Shown: positions 24,401 to 32,640, counted from the first letter of the stretch. The stretch is DNA of 64,000 bases from Steromphala cineraria (GCA_916613615.1 OU744731.1:19004328-19068327), one strand, 5' to 3'. Notes: generated from the letters alone by a model not told the origin. Numbers and translations: made by a program.

Positions 24401-24458
24401 ACCCCATCATTCCTCCTAAGACGCCATAGTCGGCGGCGCCGAGTGTCCTGTCCGACAT
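12376..24458 (-). CDS. SLC5A8-like: SLC5-family sodium/solute symporter, SMCT-like, complete 16-exon gene
   Basis: This gene encodes a plasma-membrane Na+-coupled transporter of the SLC5 family; monocarboxylates (lactate, short-chain fatty acids, nicotinate) are the likely substrates by family resemblance. I joined 16 exons by hand: 24458-24126, 23388-23320, 22537-22486, 21814-21747, 21080-21000, 20701-20628, 20439-20302, 19768-19633, 18675-18587, 18214-18096, 17018-16948, 16606-16520, 14990-14797, 13905-13799, 13406-13291, 12456-12376. They total 1815 nt (604 codons plus TGA), close to the roughly 610 residues usual for SMCT proteins. All introns are GT-AG, all phases join, and there is no frameshift. 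Family landmarks are SLLGGPADVY, GGIKSVVWTDVFQ, INQSMVQR, SGALSTFSSGINALSANTVEDLL (split by intron 9) and GGPALGIFLLG. About 13 membrane spans are expected. SMVT (SLC5A6) or another SLC5 branch is possible; a tree would decide. Confidence 0.95.
12727..12750. repeat. short (AGTAC)n microsatellite
   Basis: Repeats of the pentamer CAGTA in ACAGTACAGTACAGTACAGT. Confidence 0.8.
13291..13406 (-). CDS. SLC5 transporter exon 15 (cytoplasmic tail)
   Basis: 116 nt, phase 1 in and phase 0 out, from acceptor CCAAAG to donor ACG|GTAAGC. It encodes RRSTEPLDPQLVFPFIRRLC, equivalent to the GGRKQNLDPRYIL tail of SMCT, then a charged hydrophilic stretch. Confidence 0.9.
13799..13905 (-). CDS. SLC5 transporter exon 14 (last span)
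   Basis: 107 nt, phase 2 in and phase 1 out, from acceptor TCCCAG to donor ATCAG|GTGCGT. It encodes SLDEVFSVADVSYVWYGLIG and then ALVVLIVGVLVSLIS, matching the final SMCT span. Confidence 0.92.
14797..14990 (-). CDS. SLC5 transporter exon 13 (large extracellular loop)
   Basis: 194 nt, phase 0 in and phase 2 out, from acceptor CCACAG to donor GGCAG|GTCTGA. It begins GALVGGVTALGVNIWI (span) and continues into a Pro/Thr-rich stretch with an NTS glycosylation sequon, equivalent to the variable extracellular loop before the last span of SMCT proteins. It is more GC-rich than its neighbours. Confidence 0.92.
15182..15527. mobile_element. MITE family A copy 2 (SLC5 intron 12)
   Basis: About 346 bp from ATTCTCTCCCCACAGAGG to GGCAGAGAAT, same orientation and interior as copy 1. 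It lies in the intron between transporter exons 12 and 13, antisense to the gene. Confidence 0.85.
16520..16606 (-). CDS. SLC5 transporter exon 12
   Basis: 29 codons, phase 0 to phase 0, from acceptor TTACAG to donor TAT|GTAAAT. It encodes ISMAVFGACGGPALGIFLLG, matching LSVFGMVGGPLMGLFALG of the family. Confidence 0.92.
16948..17018 (-). CDS. SLC5 transporter exon 11
   Basis: 71 nt, phase 1 in and phase 0 out, from acceptor TTACAG to donor CAG|GTAAAA. It encodes VCIYGLLAIGLAYGARAFSG, the VVYGALCIGMAALA-type span. Confidence 0.92.
17318..17379. repeat. (CTGT)n microsatellite with upstream GC hairpin
   Basis: TTGGGCCTTCGGCCTTTATA (a GGCC-TTC-GGCC hairpin) then AATAAAATG and five to six copies of TCTG. 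The arrangement resembles the 3' tail of a non-autonomous element; its left end was not located. Confidence 0.45.
17761..17771. repeat. target-site duplication (left copy) carrying a duplicated splice donor
   Basis: GGCTACAGACC, identical to 18086-18096. On the gene strand it reads GGTCTGTAGCC, the exon 10 donor sequence, now also present at the far side of the MITE. Confidence 0.9.
17772..18085. mobile_element. MITE family A copy 3, next to SLC5 exon 10 donor
   Basis: 314 bp from ATTCTCTCCCCACAGAGGCA to CTGTGGGGAGAGAAT. It is flanked by a perfect 11-bp direct repeat, GGCTACAGACC, at 17761-17771 and 18086-18096. The right repeat ends on the last base of exon 10, so the duplicated target contains the exon 10 splice donor. 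Confidence 0.92.
18096..18214 (-). CDS. SLC5 transporter exon 10
   Basis: 119 nt, phase 2 in and phase 1 out, from acceptor TTACAG to donor TCAG|GTCTGT. It encodes STFSSGINALSANTVEDLLG; in SLC5 proteins the serines of this span help form the Na+ (Na2) site. The donor lies inside an 11-bp duplication made by a MITE that begins 10 bp into the intron. Confidence 0.93.
18587..18675 (-). CDS. SLC5 transporter exon 9
   Basis: 89 nt, phase 0 in and phase 2 out, from acceptor AACCAG to donor CTCAG|GTATGT. It encodes LMPYFVLHVLSSMPGVTGLY and MSMLFSGAL, equivalent to LMPYLVLDIL...GLPGLFVACAYSGTL. Confidence 0.93.
19245..19620. repeat. ACTC/ACCC microsatellite in SLC5 intron 8
   Basis: About 375 bp of CACTCACTCACTCA mixed with CACCCACCCA and TCAAAC words. 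The 129-codon open frame through it is a by-product. It ends 13 bp from exon 8's donor. Confidence 0.95.
19633..19768 (-). CDS. SLC5 transporter exon 8
   Basis: 136 nt, phase 2 in and phase 0 out, from acceptor ATACAG to donor CAG|GTAAAC. It encodes TYLINAPMVFTYGIVLTITG and LVLYAYMYVIGCDPIESGII, with the GCDP motif equivalent to HDCDP of SMCT1. An ACTC microsatellite begins only 13 bp into the following intron. Confidence 0.93.
20302..20439 (-). CDS. SLC5 transporter exon 7
   Basis: 138 nt, phase 2 in and phase 2 out, from acceptor CTGCAG to donor AAATT|GTAAGT. It encodes ISPDPRVRHTVWGLVIGVFF and then TWYTNLINQSMVQRISAVKT, the span and NQSQVQRY-type loop shared by SLC5 proteins. Confidence 0.93.
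20628..20701 (-). CDS. SLC5 transporter exon 6
   Basis: 74 nt, phase 0 in and phase 2 out, from acceptor TTTCAG to donor CAGGA|GTAGGA. It encodes GTLRVGGPQEVVRIALDGRR, a hydrophilic loop matching the NFWNFNPNPLQR region of SMCT. Confidence 0.88.
21000..21080 (-). CDS. SLC5 transporter exon 5
   Basis: 27 codons, phase 0 to phase 0, from acceptor TTTCAG|GGAGG to donor CTG|GTCAGT. It encodes GGIKSVVWTDVFQ, the most recognisable SLC5 motif, followed by a membrane span. The acceptor and the first 15 coding bases are the first unit of a 39-bp tandem array that fills the adjacent intron (separate entry). Confidence 0.93.
21066..21375. repeat. 39-bp tandem array built from the exon 5 splice acceptor
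   Basis: About eight degenerate units with a 39-bp period (GCTC at 21066, 21105, 21144 and 21183, then GTCT at 21221 and GCGC at 21261). Each reads, on the gene strand, close to AATGTTTCAG, GAAGGAATAAAGAGC and AT-rich filler. The unit nearest the gene is the real acceptor and start of exon 5; the others are copies within intron 4 with decaying acceptors. Confidence 0.88.
21747..21814 (-). CDS. SLC5 transporter exon 4
   Basis: 68 nt, phase 1 in and phase 0 out, from acceptor TTGTAG to donor ATT|GTAAGT. It encodes AGLPLWWSIVIVGIVGTIYT, a membrane span ending in the TFYCTLGG-equivalent. Confidence 0.92.
21886..22170. mobile_element. MITE family A copy 4, right end lost (SLC5 intron 3)
   Basis: Left end ATTTTCTCCAGACAGAGGTA; the interior (CCTGATTGGATGCATC, GCAATCAGCGATGCTGTTC, CTGCCGGAA) matches the family. 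The right inverted end is not visible, so the copy is truncated or heavily diverged. Confidence 0.75.
22486..22537 (-). CDS. SLC5 transporter exon 3
   Basis: 52 nt, phase 0 in and phase 1 out, from acceptor TTTCAG to donor GCAG|GTGTGT. It encodes IAYMAIALLSPGLALQAG, equivalent to the span carrying YAPALALNQVTG in SMCT. Confidence 0.92.
23320..23388 (-). CDS. SLC5 transporter exon 2
   Basis: 23 codons between acceptor TTCCAG and donor ACG|GTGAGT, phase 0 to phase 0. It encodes YYDLRFNSRAVRLLG, the family's Y-L-ELRFN motif after span 3. Confidence 0.92.
23756..23867. mobile_element. near-perfect palindromic MITE (family D copy 1) with 9-bp target duplication
   Basis: The core 23765-23858 is a 94-bp palindrome: CAGTCTAAGTAAACCTAGCC at the left, GGTTTACTTAGACTG at the right, with CACTCCTATA mirrored by TATAGGAGTG in the centre. 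It is flanked by the exact repeat ATGTGCAAG at 23756-23764 and 23859-23867. Nine-base duplications and long inverted ends fit Mutator-like elements. It lies in SLC5 intron 1. Confidence 0.88.
24126..24458 (-). CDS. SLC5 transporter exon 1 (start exon)
   Basis: 111 codons from the ATG at 24458 to donor GAG|GTGAGT, phase 0. It holds the short N-terminus (MSDRTLGAADYGVLGG), the first spans, the GGRQMGAV loop and SLLGGPADVYTYG, matching the GTPSEVYRFG region of SMCT proteins. It ends in TSVYE, equivalent to TSTYE of the family. No clear upstream promoter motif was seen. Confidence 0.93.
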
Positions 24459-24741
24459 CTTAGTAACGGATATTTAATGGTATGAAGTGAGTCGGTATCA
24501 AATAATCTAGATTGAATCGAGAGGATGAATAGAAAGCGAGTATTAAACGTCGATTATGCTTATACATGGAGATAAATGTCTGTGCATATAGTATTAAATG
24601 TTGGATCTTGCTTTCTCTCAGTAAGGTCGTTCAGGTTATTAGATGTGACATTTGATTTGATGATTCGATGTACGATACAAAACTATATTTCATGTAATTA
24701 TAATAAACTTCAGTTTTGTAAGTTTTTTTAAAATGGAAATC

Positions 24742-25000
24742 TTAAAGGGGCAGTAGCCTGTTTTTTGAAAATTTAATATTTTCATTTTTTCACTGGTAAT
24801 TGTACATTAATGCTGAATCTTATTATCATCCATAGTCGGATAACAAATTATAAAGATTCACCTAATGTCCACTGGCGGTAATTTTTGGGTGAACACCTTT
24901 AATTCAATTTGTGTAAGAAAAGAGAATAGCTTAAAATAAAATAGGATTTGACCAGGCGCTTTAGTTGTAATTCTATATTTAATGATTTAGCTTATCAAAG
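24742..25000. mobile_element. MITE family B copy 2, right end degraded
   Basis: Starts TTAAAGGGGCAGTAGCCTG, contains TCCACTGGCGGTAATTTTTG and GGTGAACACCTTTAATTCAA, then fades. It lies about 280 bp upstream of the SLC5 start codon, so it may sit in the promoter region. Confidence 0.75.
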
Positions 25001-26740
25001 TATGCTTTCTACTTTGTATTAACATTGATTCTGTATATGGTATTGACTAAGTATAAAACTTTGTTTAAAATTTTCTGATAAGCTTTTGAAATTTTCAATG
25101 ATTTGCGATAATAAGTCATCTATTGATTATTTTATTCGTTTGAATCATTGACTATTTGAAACACAAATTAACTGGAGCAATATTTACAAAATACATTACT
25201 TCAAACCCTTGAATGATGTTTGAACATTTTCCCCTACAATGTGTCGCCTTATCATTAAAAGGGTTAAAGATGAGTCAAATCATTTACGTACATAGGCGTA
25301 GGAACGGAGGTGGTTTGATTTTTATAAAGGCAGCCACTGGCTCTCTCAACAAAACTTACATCTAAGAAATAATTCAAAACATTTGTGATTATGAAGTAAT
25401 TTTTAATGATAGTCGTTACAGTCTAAATTCTTATACAATGATTATTTTTACAGGCACATATAATTTTGTTTAAATGATTGGAAGAGAGGAATTCCTGATT
25501 TATTATTGTAGTGTATGTTTAGGAAGCACTTGCAGAAATACTCGGTAAGTTGTTGAGGGCACCTTTTTTCAACTATACGAAGTGTCACATTAAATCTAGA
25601 AGTTCTTAATCTTAATGCTGTTAACCTATTCGGGGATAACACAAGAGGATGGGGTCAGATTCTGATTAATTACTCGCGACGCTTTCACGGAACATTAAGT
25701 AAATTGACAGTGCTGCATTCAGCGATTTACTTTTATTTCAAAGTTAAAAGTTTGTGGATGATGAATACATAATTTTACCTAAGAATCCTGTATCCAATAT
25801 ATCAACATGTACACTTTTGATTCAAGCAAGACCTTTCAAATTTACTTGTTTAATCACTAGGTACGTGTATTCTGATGACAGTTTAGAAGCTCCCAAAGGC
25901 AAGAAAAAGGGCATAATAAAAAAATGTCAACATAAAACTGTTGATAGATTATCATTTTGCAACAAATACCATGTTCATGTAATAAGATAGACACGAGAAG
26001 CCAACCATTGTGATGAACATTTTATTGGCCAAGAATAGAAATATACATATTGACCAACATCATAATATAGAGGATATGTTTCTATGTTAATTAATTATTG
26101 CTCGAGCGAGAGCGAAGGATAAAGTGATATTTCGCCAATCGTGACCAATCGTGATCGTTAACCCTTTTTACGATTAGAGAATAAGGTTCAATGTTCTAAT
26201 TTCTTTGACCATGACCACAACATAATTCGTCAAAGTTTAAAATTATTCACATTTTACTTTTAATTTTTGCATCGTTTTCAGTGTTTCATCCACATATGTC
26301 AGTAAGATGGACTGGGTGTTTGTTTCTTTTTATTGATATCTTAACCATGGTCACACAAATGGAAGTATTTGAAGACAATTTACATATGATCTTTTAAAGG
26401 GGAATTCTTTTGAGACTCAGGCATTTTTTTACTATCAAGGAGGGCTGCTTGGATCTATGCATTGTTGAATCACTCATATCCAACAAATATGACGATCTTC
26501 TAAGTCTGACCAGTTACTTCCCATTCTGCCTACATTTCAAATATGTCAACATCCCATTTTGTCATCAAAAATATTGTAAGCAGGCGAAATGATGTTTCAA
26601 CTTCTAATAAAATGGAACATCCCATTTACCAGCTTCATAAATGTGAAGCGCAAGTAAAATCTTCAATTCAACGTTGTACAGGTTGTCTGGTCGATCGCTC
26701 CGCCTGTACGACATCTCCTACACCTGGAACAGTTTTATCC
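25000..26740. other. no recognised gene
   Basis: AT-rich region upstream of the SLC5 gene with only short chance open frames. Confidence 0.35.
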
Positions 26741-27086
26741 TTCTCTCCCCTCAGAGGCAGATCAAGTCATTAAATATGGATATAGCCTCTGTTCTATTAC
26801 GTAGACTTCGTTGGATAGAATGGGAGATGTCTGATGAGGCAATCAAAAATAGTTGTGCAATCAGCGACGCTGTTCCTCATTTTGGCTTATGAATCATGGC
26901 CAAGGCATTGTGATATGAACCACCTCCTCCGTGCGAGAAGTGTGTCATTTGATAAAGAAATTTAAATGGATTGTGGTGCAATTGTTTTACGCCAGGGGAA
27001 ACTGCCGGAACCAATGGATTTTTGGCGTACTAGAACGGAGGCTGTATCAACATTTCATGAATTGATCTGCCTCTGTGGAGAGAGAA
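26741..27086. mobile_element. MITE family A copy 5
   Basis: About 346 bp from TTCTCTCCCCTCAGAGGCAG to CTCTGTGGAGAGAGAA, with the family interior GCAATCAGCGACGCTGTTC and AACTGCCGGAACCAATGGAT. Same orientation as the other four copies. Confidence 0.85.
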
Positions 27087-27114
27087 GGTACACGGGAGAT
27101 TATCGTCGAAAATA

Positions 27115-27355
27115 CTAATAGTCGCTATACTGCTATACTCCCATACTGACTGTAGCAAGATACAGTAAGAGTTCTTGTCAGCCGACCTTTCGGCGACCTA
27201 TGACACTCCAACGTTATATGTGCGAATGCAGACTATTGTGGCATGGTAAGCCGAGCCCTGATTGATCAATTCAAGTCGGCTGACGCGAGCCTTTACTACA
27301 CCTATCTAGACTCAATATGGGAGTATAGCGAGTGTTGTTGAGGCTTGGTTTTATG
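27115..27355. mobile_element. MITE family D copy 3 (diverged)
   Basis: Left CGCTATACTGCTATACTCCC and right TATGGGAGTATAGCGAG are inverted. The interior word CGACCTATGACACTCCAACG and the TCAGCCGACC / GGCTGACGC pairing match family D copy 2 in reverse complement. It sits immediately beside the pogo-like MITE. Confidence 0.65.
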
Positions 27356-27369
27356 CAGCGGTATGATAA

Positions 27370-27530
27370 TACAGTAGAACACGGATGTAACGAACTCTAA
27401 GGGACCAAAGAATTTAGTTTGCAATATCCGGTGTTCGCTATACGCATATAATTTTAATGATATTGTATAGGGACGGGACTGGGAAATTTGTTCGCTATAT
27501 CCGAGTTCGTTATATCCGTGTTCTACTGTA
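27370..27530. mobile_element. pogo/Tigger-like MITE
   Basis: The element 27372-27528 (157 bp) begins CAGTAGAACACGGATGTAAC and its right end reads as the same sequence in reverse complement for 26 bp with one mismatch. It is flanked by TA on both sides. The CAGTAGAAC-type end and TA target are typical of pogo-group MITEs. It has landed inside a LINE reverse transcriptase. Confidence 0.88.
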
Positions 27531-28110
27531 ATAGTATACCGAACTGAAGGAAAACACCTGTGTCCAAAATCATGTTAAACAAAAGCTCAAAGTACAGAAG
27601 TAAAATATCTTTAGCCGAAACAATAAACTCTGCAATAATGCCATCCAACCCAGCAGATTTACGACATTTGTGATCACCAACATTCTTCAAAATTTCTGCT
27701 TGTATTATTGGTGAATCCAAGATAACATTTTCATTATTACACATATTGCATGAGTTAATATCAGCAGTTTAATCGAATTAAATAAATTATGAGAATAATT
27801 ATACCAGTTATCTAAAAGTATCAATGGTGTATTTTTAGTATTGATTTTACTGCTTTCAAGGTTCTCCAGAATAACTTTGTATTATTCACATTAGTCAATA
27901 GTTTGCCTCTCACCTTGTCGATATACACATGTAATTTCTCTTTTTGTCATGTGTGCCAATTGTACATGTTTTGCACTTGAATGCGCTTCACGGGACAAAT
28001 CATATACTCTTCTGGATATTTCGAGCAATCTGTCTCTTTCCAAGCTGTAGTATACGCAGTCAAACCATGGTTGAGCATTAATTTCTATTGATATCATGCT
28101 CAATAAAATA
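27523..28110 (-). pseudogene. LINE ORF2 fragment (linker and start of reverse transcriptase)
   Basis: On the minus strand from 28100 downwards the frame-broken translation reads NAQPWFDCVYYSLERDRL, then DNWYNYSHNLFN, then ILDSPIIQAEILKNV and KCRKSAGLDGIIAEFI, the usual order in LINE ORF2 (basic linker, KNxKSxGxDGIxxE motif). It stops at the pogo-like MITE; the next RT motif (IIIPLHK) is recovered on the far side at 27370-27345. It is non-functional because of stops, frameshifts and insertions. Confidence 0.75.
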
Positions 28111-28151
28111 ACAATATGTTGTACCTAAATACGTTTTGGTTTTTGTTCTAA

Positions 28152-28415
28152 CAGTTTAAGTAAACCTAGCCTCAATATTACCTTTTCATTCCGATATTGA
28201 GTCTAGAAAGGTCTATTAGAGGGTTGCGTCAGCCCACCTATCGAATTGGCCAATCAGAACTCATCTTGTCAATCAATAATAATCTGCCTTCGCACGGATA
28301 ATGTTGGAGTGTCATAGGTCGCAGAACGGTTGGCTGACACAACCCTCTACTAGACCTTTCTAGACTCAATATCGGAGTGATACGGGCAATATTGAGGCTA
28401 AGTTTACTTAGACTG
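28152..28415. mobile_element. palindrome-ended MITE family D copy 2
   Basis: 264 bp. The left end CAGTTTAAGTAAACCTAGCC and right end GGCTAAGTTTACTTAGACTG are inverted, as are the subterminal blocks around TCTAGAAAGGTCTATTAGAG and CTACTAGACCTTTCTAGA. It is the full-length relative of the 94-bp palindrome at 23.8 kb. Confidence 0.82.
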
Positions 28416-28419
28416 TTGG

Positions 28420-29335
28420 TGTGACATTTTGATTGTAGTGTGTACAATATAAACTAAAATTGGACTGTACTGTAGAAGTGAGAAGAACCGGTCTGCAGTG
28501 GTTCAACCTATTCATATTCACATTGCTGTTGTGCAAGTCAAATTAGTGCCATATTATTTTACTAGAGATAAATCAATTTTTTTACTTTGACGTTGTATGT
28601 AGTGCATTCTTTACAACCCGCGGTTTGAAATTAGATTTAAATAACAATGAATGAAGAATGCATACATACAACCCCAAATATAAAACAGAATGGATTCATT
28701 TCCTACATAAAAGGATGAGATTGATATAATGATGATATTCTTTATTCCTCCAAATGAGAGTTACAATAACATGGACAGGCAGAAAAATGTACAACAATGA
28801 AGAGGGGTATTTAATAAAGAGTATTGTATTTAATTCATTGTGCCAGCATTTAGTTGGAATTGGACTTGAATCCCTTTCAAATCCGGGTAGATTTTGAGTA
28901 TTTACAAAGTCTGCACAGTCCTTGACAATCAGAGAAGACAGATTGTGCTGTCTATATCATCCAGGGGGGCACAGGCAGTGCAGGAGAGAAGGCTGCATAC
29001 AACATCTTCATTGGGTTGGTTGAGTAAAGTCACTCCCAGCTCAACCGGACCTGAACACTAGAGATTTCAAGCCACAATAGGTCCTGTTCACTGCATTTGC
29101 CTGTGCATTGACATACAGTATAACTCACTCACTGAAATGATTAGAACACAGGCCATATTTGCCCTTGCGCCTTGGAGGCAACAACGCACTAAGCTTAACG
29201 ACACATTGACATTAGTATTTGAGATGAGGTAACTGTCTAACGATGAACCAAGCTTTGATTTGGGCTATAACTGGATGAATCGATCAGAGTCTATATTGCT
29301 TTCTCCACTGTCACTCTCAAATCAGTGAGTGGCAT
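28420..29335. other. no recognised gene
   Basis: Repetitive-looking but unassigned; contains a stretch (28980-29110) with several short direct words and no open frame of note. Confidence 0.3.
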
Positions 29336-29470
29336 TCAGGGTGTGGTCCCAGTGGCCCTTATTTGGGACCACAGGGCAACCAAAGCTATAAATCAAAGTC
29401 CTCACTAGTTAATGAGTTTGTACACAAATTTTCAGCTTTCTAGGCATTATGCTTCTGGAGAAGATGCAAA
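29335..29470. repeat. single degenerate unit of the 145-bp tandem-core family
   Basis: The words TTATTTGGGACCACAGGGCA, ACACAAATTTTCAGCTTTCT and TCTGGAGAAGATG parallel the 145-bp unit at 36.9-37.9 kb (TTTGGGGTCAAGGGGTCACC, ACACAACTTTTCAGCTCTCT, ACTGGAGAAGAAGATG). Same orientation, strongly diverged. Confidence 0.6.
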
Positions 29471-30059
29471 TTATCAAAGGTGAAGTTAAGAAATGAGAAG
29501 TTTCTTTATTATATTATATCTTACATTTGTGAAATTTATATGAATATTTGAAAATCCTCTCTCCGTTAAAGACAAGATATTATAACTGAGTCCAACATCG
29601 TTATCTCTTGGAATGGACATATGCAAATAACTTTGACCTGTTCTTTGAATCATCAAAAAATAATAATCGTTTGCTATCAGTATTGTTAGAAAAAGTTGAA
29701 AGTACATAGTCATATGCATTGTGCTTATGATTGGATGAAATAATCTGCTCAAAGGTTACTCTGACAACTGGAGTTGAAAGGTCTGTTTAGATGTCTAACG
29801 TAGTGCACCAAAATTATGAATTTCGTATAAACAAGATTAGTTTTAAATGCTACATTTTTATTGACAATTATTACACAATTATTACACTTTTGCCTATGAC
29901 ATTTTATCAGGGGATGTTACTCATGTTAATATGCAGATATGGGTCAAACAGTATCCAGGGGCGGGGCATAGCTGTTGTCAAAAGTGAATAAACTGAACTG
30001 AATTGAACTGAACTGAAAGCTGTCCGTTATCAGCGTTCAGCAGTGTTGGACAAACTGCT

Positions 30060-30300
30060 GTGACTTATAATGTGTCTAAGTTCACCCAGCTGTGAATGGG
30101 TACCCTGTGAGGCATAGAATGGTCCCTAACCTGAGCGCCATATATGGATGCCGGTTGAATACTCCCCAGGGAGTTGAATTGGAAAAAATTATCGACCGGT
30201 GAAAGAATGCTATTGACCAGGGGAAACAATGTAAGCGCCTAGAGCAACCACGAGTGGATGGATATGTGCACTATATAAATATTCATATAAAAATAAGAGG
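30060..30300 (+). mobile_element. SINE-like element
   Basis: The sequence runs TTCACCCAGCTGTGAATGGG, then GAATACTCCCCAGGGAGTTG, GACCAGGGGAAACAATGTAA, GCGCCTAGAGCAACC and GGATATGTGCACTATATAAA, and closes with short A-rich DNA. Sequences with this order (GAATGGGTACC ... ACTCCCAAGGGAGTTGA ... GACCAGGG ... GCGCT-AGAGCAC ... GCGCTATATAAA) recur widely in marine invertebrate genomes as short non-autonomous retroelements. A pol III head was not identified. Confidence 0.5.
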
Positions 30301-30923
30301 TACATGAAAATATACACAAAGATACATGATACATGATACATTGCAATACAATAAAAAGCTGACATACCATTCTAAGGTTAAATATGTAATTTCTTAAAAT
30401 AGGACATGATGATTTTACAAAATAATGAAAATGTTCCTAACGTTCCTAGCTTGTCGGTATAAAACAGAGCATTGATTACCGTATGTACAAGTTCAGTCTG
30501 ATGTAAAAGTATTTGTGAATATACGTTTTTCTTTCTAATTCTAATTTCAGACACAAAAATAAGAAATGAAATTTATCACCAATACTGTATAATCACAAAG
30601 AGAACATATCCTGTCAGTTACAGGGATTCGTCGCCATCTACCTATTTCAATTGGGGGATAATGATTAGAAATTCGCAATTTCAACAAGTTATTGTAACGT
30701 AGGGAGTTTAAATATTGTTCAAAATTGAAAGATTGATTAAAAAAATACTATTAGTCGTAGCTTTTGAAGAGTTTTCAATTGTTGATGTCCATGTTTGCTG
30801 AAAACTGTACGTCTTTAAGTTTACTTTTAACAACTGATTTTAGCCAGAAGATGCTTTTAAAATATGAAATTTCCAAATAAAACTCAATCCAAAATTATCA
30901 AAAATTGGCCTGGAGATATTTTT

Positions 30924-31260
30924 TTATTTATGTACATATTTGTCAAATACAAAATCGTTGAATATCAATTTATAGATCCAAGAGCATAATTTGGAAGATT
31001 TTCCAGTTACAAGTTTAGTCCAAAAACATACCATCCTGCTCTTGGTAACATTTATAACAGGGAATCTCCCTAATTGCCCATATACCATATAGTTAGGTGT
31101 ACTTTTCCACAGTGAGGTTAAATTTTTAAGAAAACAAAGATGGACATTTTTCAAACAAAAAGTGTTATCAAAACCCCAAATTTCCCATCCATATAAAAGA
31201 ATTGGGGTAACCATACAATCAAACTTTTTATAAGTGACACTTAGATTGAAAGATTAAATT
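30924..31260 (-). pseudogene. LINE ORF2 C-terminal fragment
   Basis: The frame reads PILLYGWEIWGFDNTFCLKN, KSTPNYMVYGQLGRFPVINV and RMVCFWTKLVTG, the conserved LLYGxExWG ... STPNxMVYGELGRxP region found after the reverse transcriptase in many invertebrate LINEs. It begins about 31245 in the frame VTYKKFDCMV and ends at a stop at 30924. A fragment of a second minus-strand LINE. Confidence 0.8.
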
Positions 31261-31689
31261 TTCTACCTTGACTCAAAATATAAAACATAGTCTTCGTTAC
31301 TTTTTCGACCAATAGCTGTTTGGTTTTAGTATATTTAAAAAATTTCTGTTATGTTACATCACTGTAAACATCAGCCATCAGTACTCATCTAAGACTTACA
31401 TAAAGTCTCTGAAAAATATTTCTAAACAAACAATTTATTTACGGTATTAAATCTAAAAAAGAGCCTCAGACAAATAGTTCACTGCAGATCTAGACTTCCT
31501 TTTGTGGAGGTTTTGTTAGGTCGTAATAATATTAACTACAGTCTGAGTGTAAGACTATACTCATCTTTTCGGTCAAAAAATTAAATTTCCCGCTGTGTTC
31601 GAAAGAATTGTTTTTGAATCAAGAAAAGGTTTAAAAACTAGTTTCTAATGATTTTGAGTTTTTTTATCTGAACTAATTACGGTACTACA

Positions 31690-32640
31690 ATCAATTGTTG
31701 CTCCCTTCAGATCTTATGCTTGGGGGTTTCAACAATTAAATGATGATATAGAGCTCACTATTCATAGAACTATTCATGATGATGATGTGAATTTCATTAC
31801 TGCTGATATCACTGTTGAAGGCAAAAGTTTAACATTATCAAACATGTACGGACCAAACGCTGATGCCCAAAATTTCTATATCTAACTATTCGAAAAAATA
31901 TTTTCCTTTCATTCATTGGTAATTGGAGGAGATAATAAACTTGTTTTGGACCCCTCAATTGACTAGAGAATCATAAACATATAATCCTAAAGCAAGAGAA
32001 GTTGTCTTAAAGAACTTGGAGAATTATGACATACTTGATGTTTGGAGGGAGTTAAATAAATTAAGCAACAAAAAATAAATAGGGTGGAGGAAGAATCCAA
32101 AGAATAAGCTAGACTTGATTATTGAGGCATAATTAATTATATCTTTTGCATTAATTTTGAAAAAAAAATAGAAATGATAAGACAACAAAATTGGAAAAAG
32201 GGCTTATGGACTGTGAAAACAATGAATACAAGACAAAACTTTCAAAATATAGATGAAACCAGCTATCTGAACTTTCAAGATTTGAACTGGAACAGATAAA
32301 GGAAGAGGAATTAAAAGGTATTCAGATAAGAAATAAGATCTTATTGTATGAAGAGGGAGAGAAGCCTAAAACATAACTTTTGTAAGCAAACCAATAAACA
32401 CAATTTTCTCTGTAAAAATTTAGATTATACAGATTGCACTTTTATTTTAAGACACCTTAGAACATTTTATGGTAAATTGTACTCATCAAATGATAAACTT
32501 GATGATATAAACCTTGAAAATGTTAAGACACCATAATTAAATGATAAACCAAAGGATGAACTTGAAAATATTGATGAGATCTCTTTTGCATGGGAAAAAA
32601 TGAAAAATAACAAAAGCTCCCTATTTATTTTTTGAAATTC
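31690..32640 (+). pseudogene. Tx1/L1-like LINE ORF2 remnant: endonuclease and linker
   Basis: Broken plus-strand frames give AWGFQQLNDDIELTIH, TADITVEGKSLTLSNMYGPN and LVIGGDNKLVLDPSID, which are the APE-endonuclease motifs (NVYGPN, GGDFN). They are followed by LRTFYGKLYSSNDKLDDINL and AWEKMKNNKS, the linker before the reverse transcriptase. Many stops. A family B MITE interrupts it at 32640. Confidence 0.78.
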
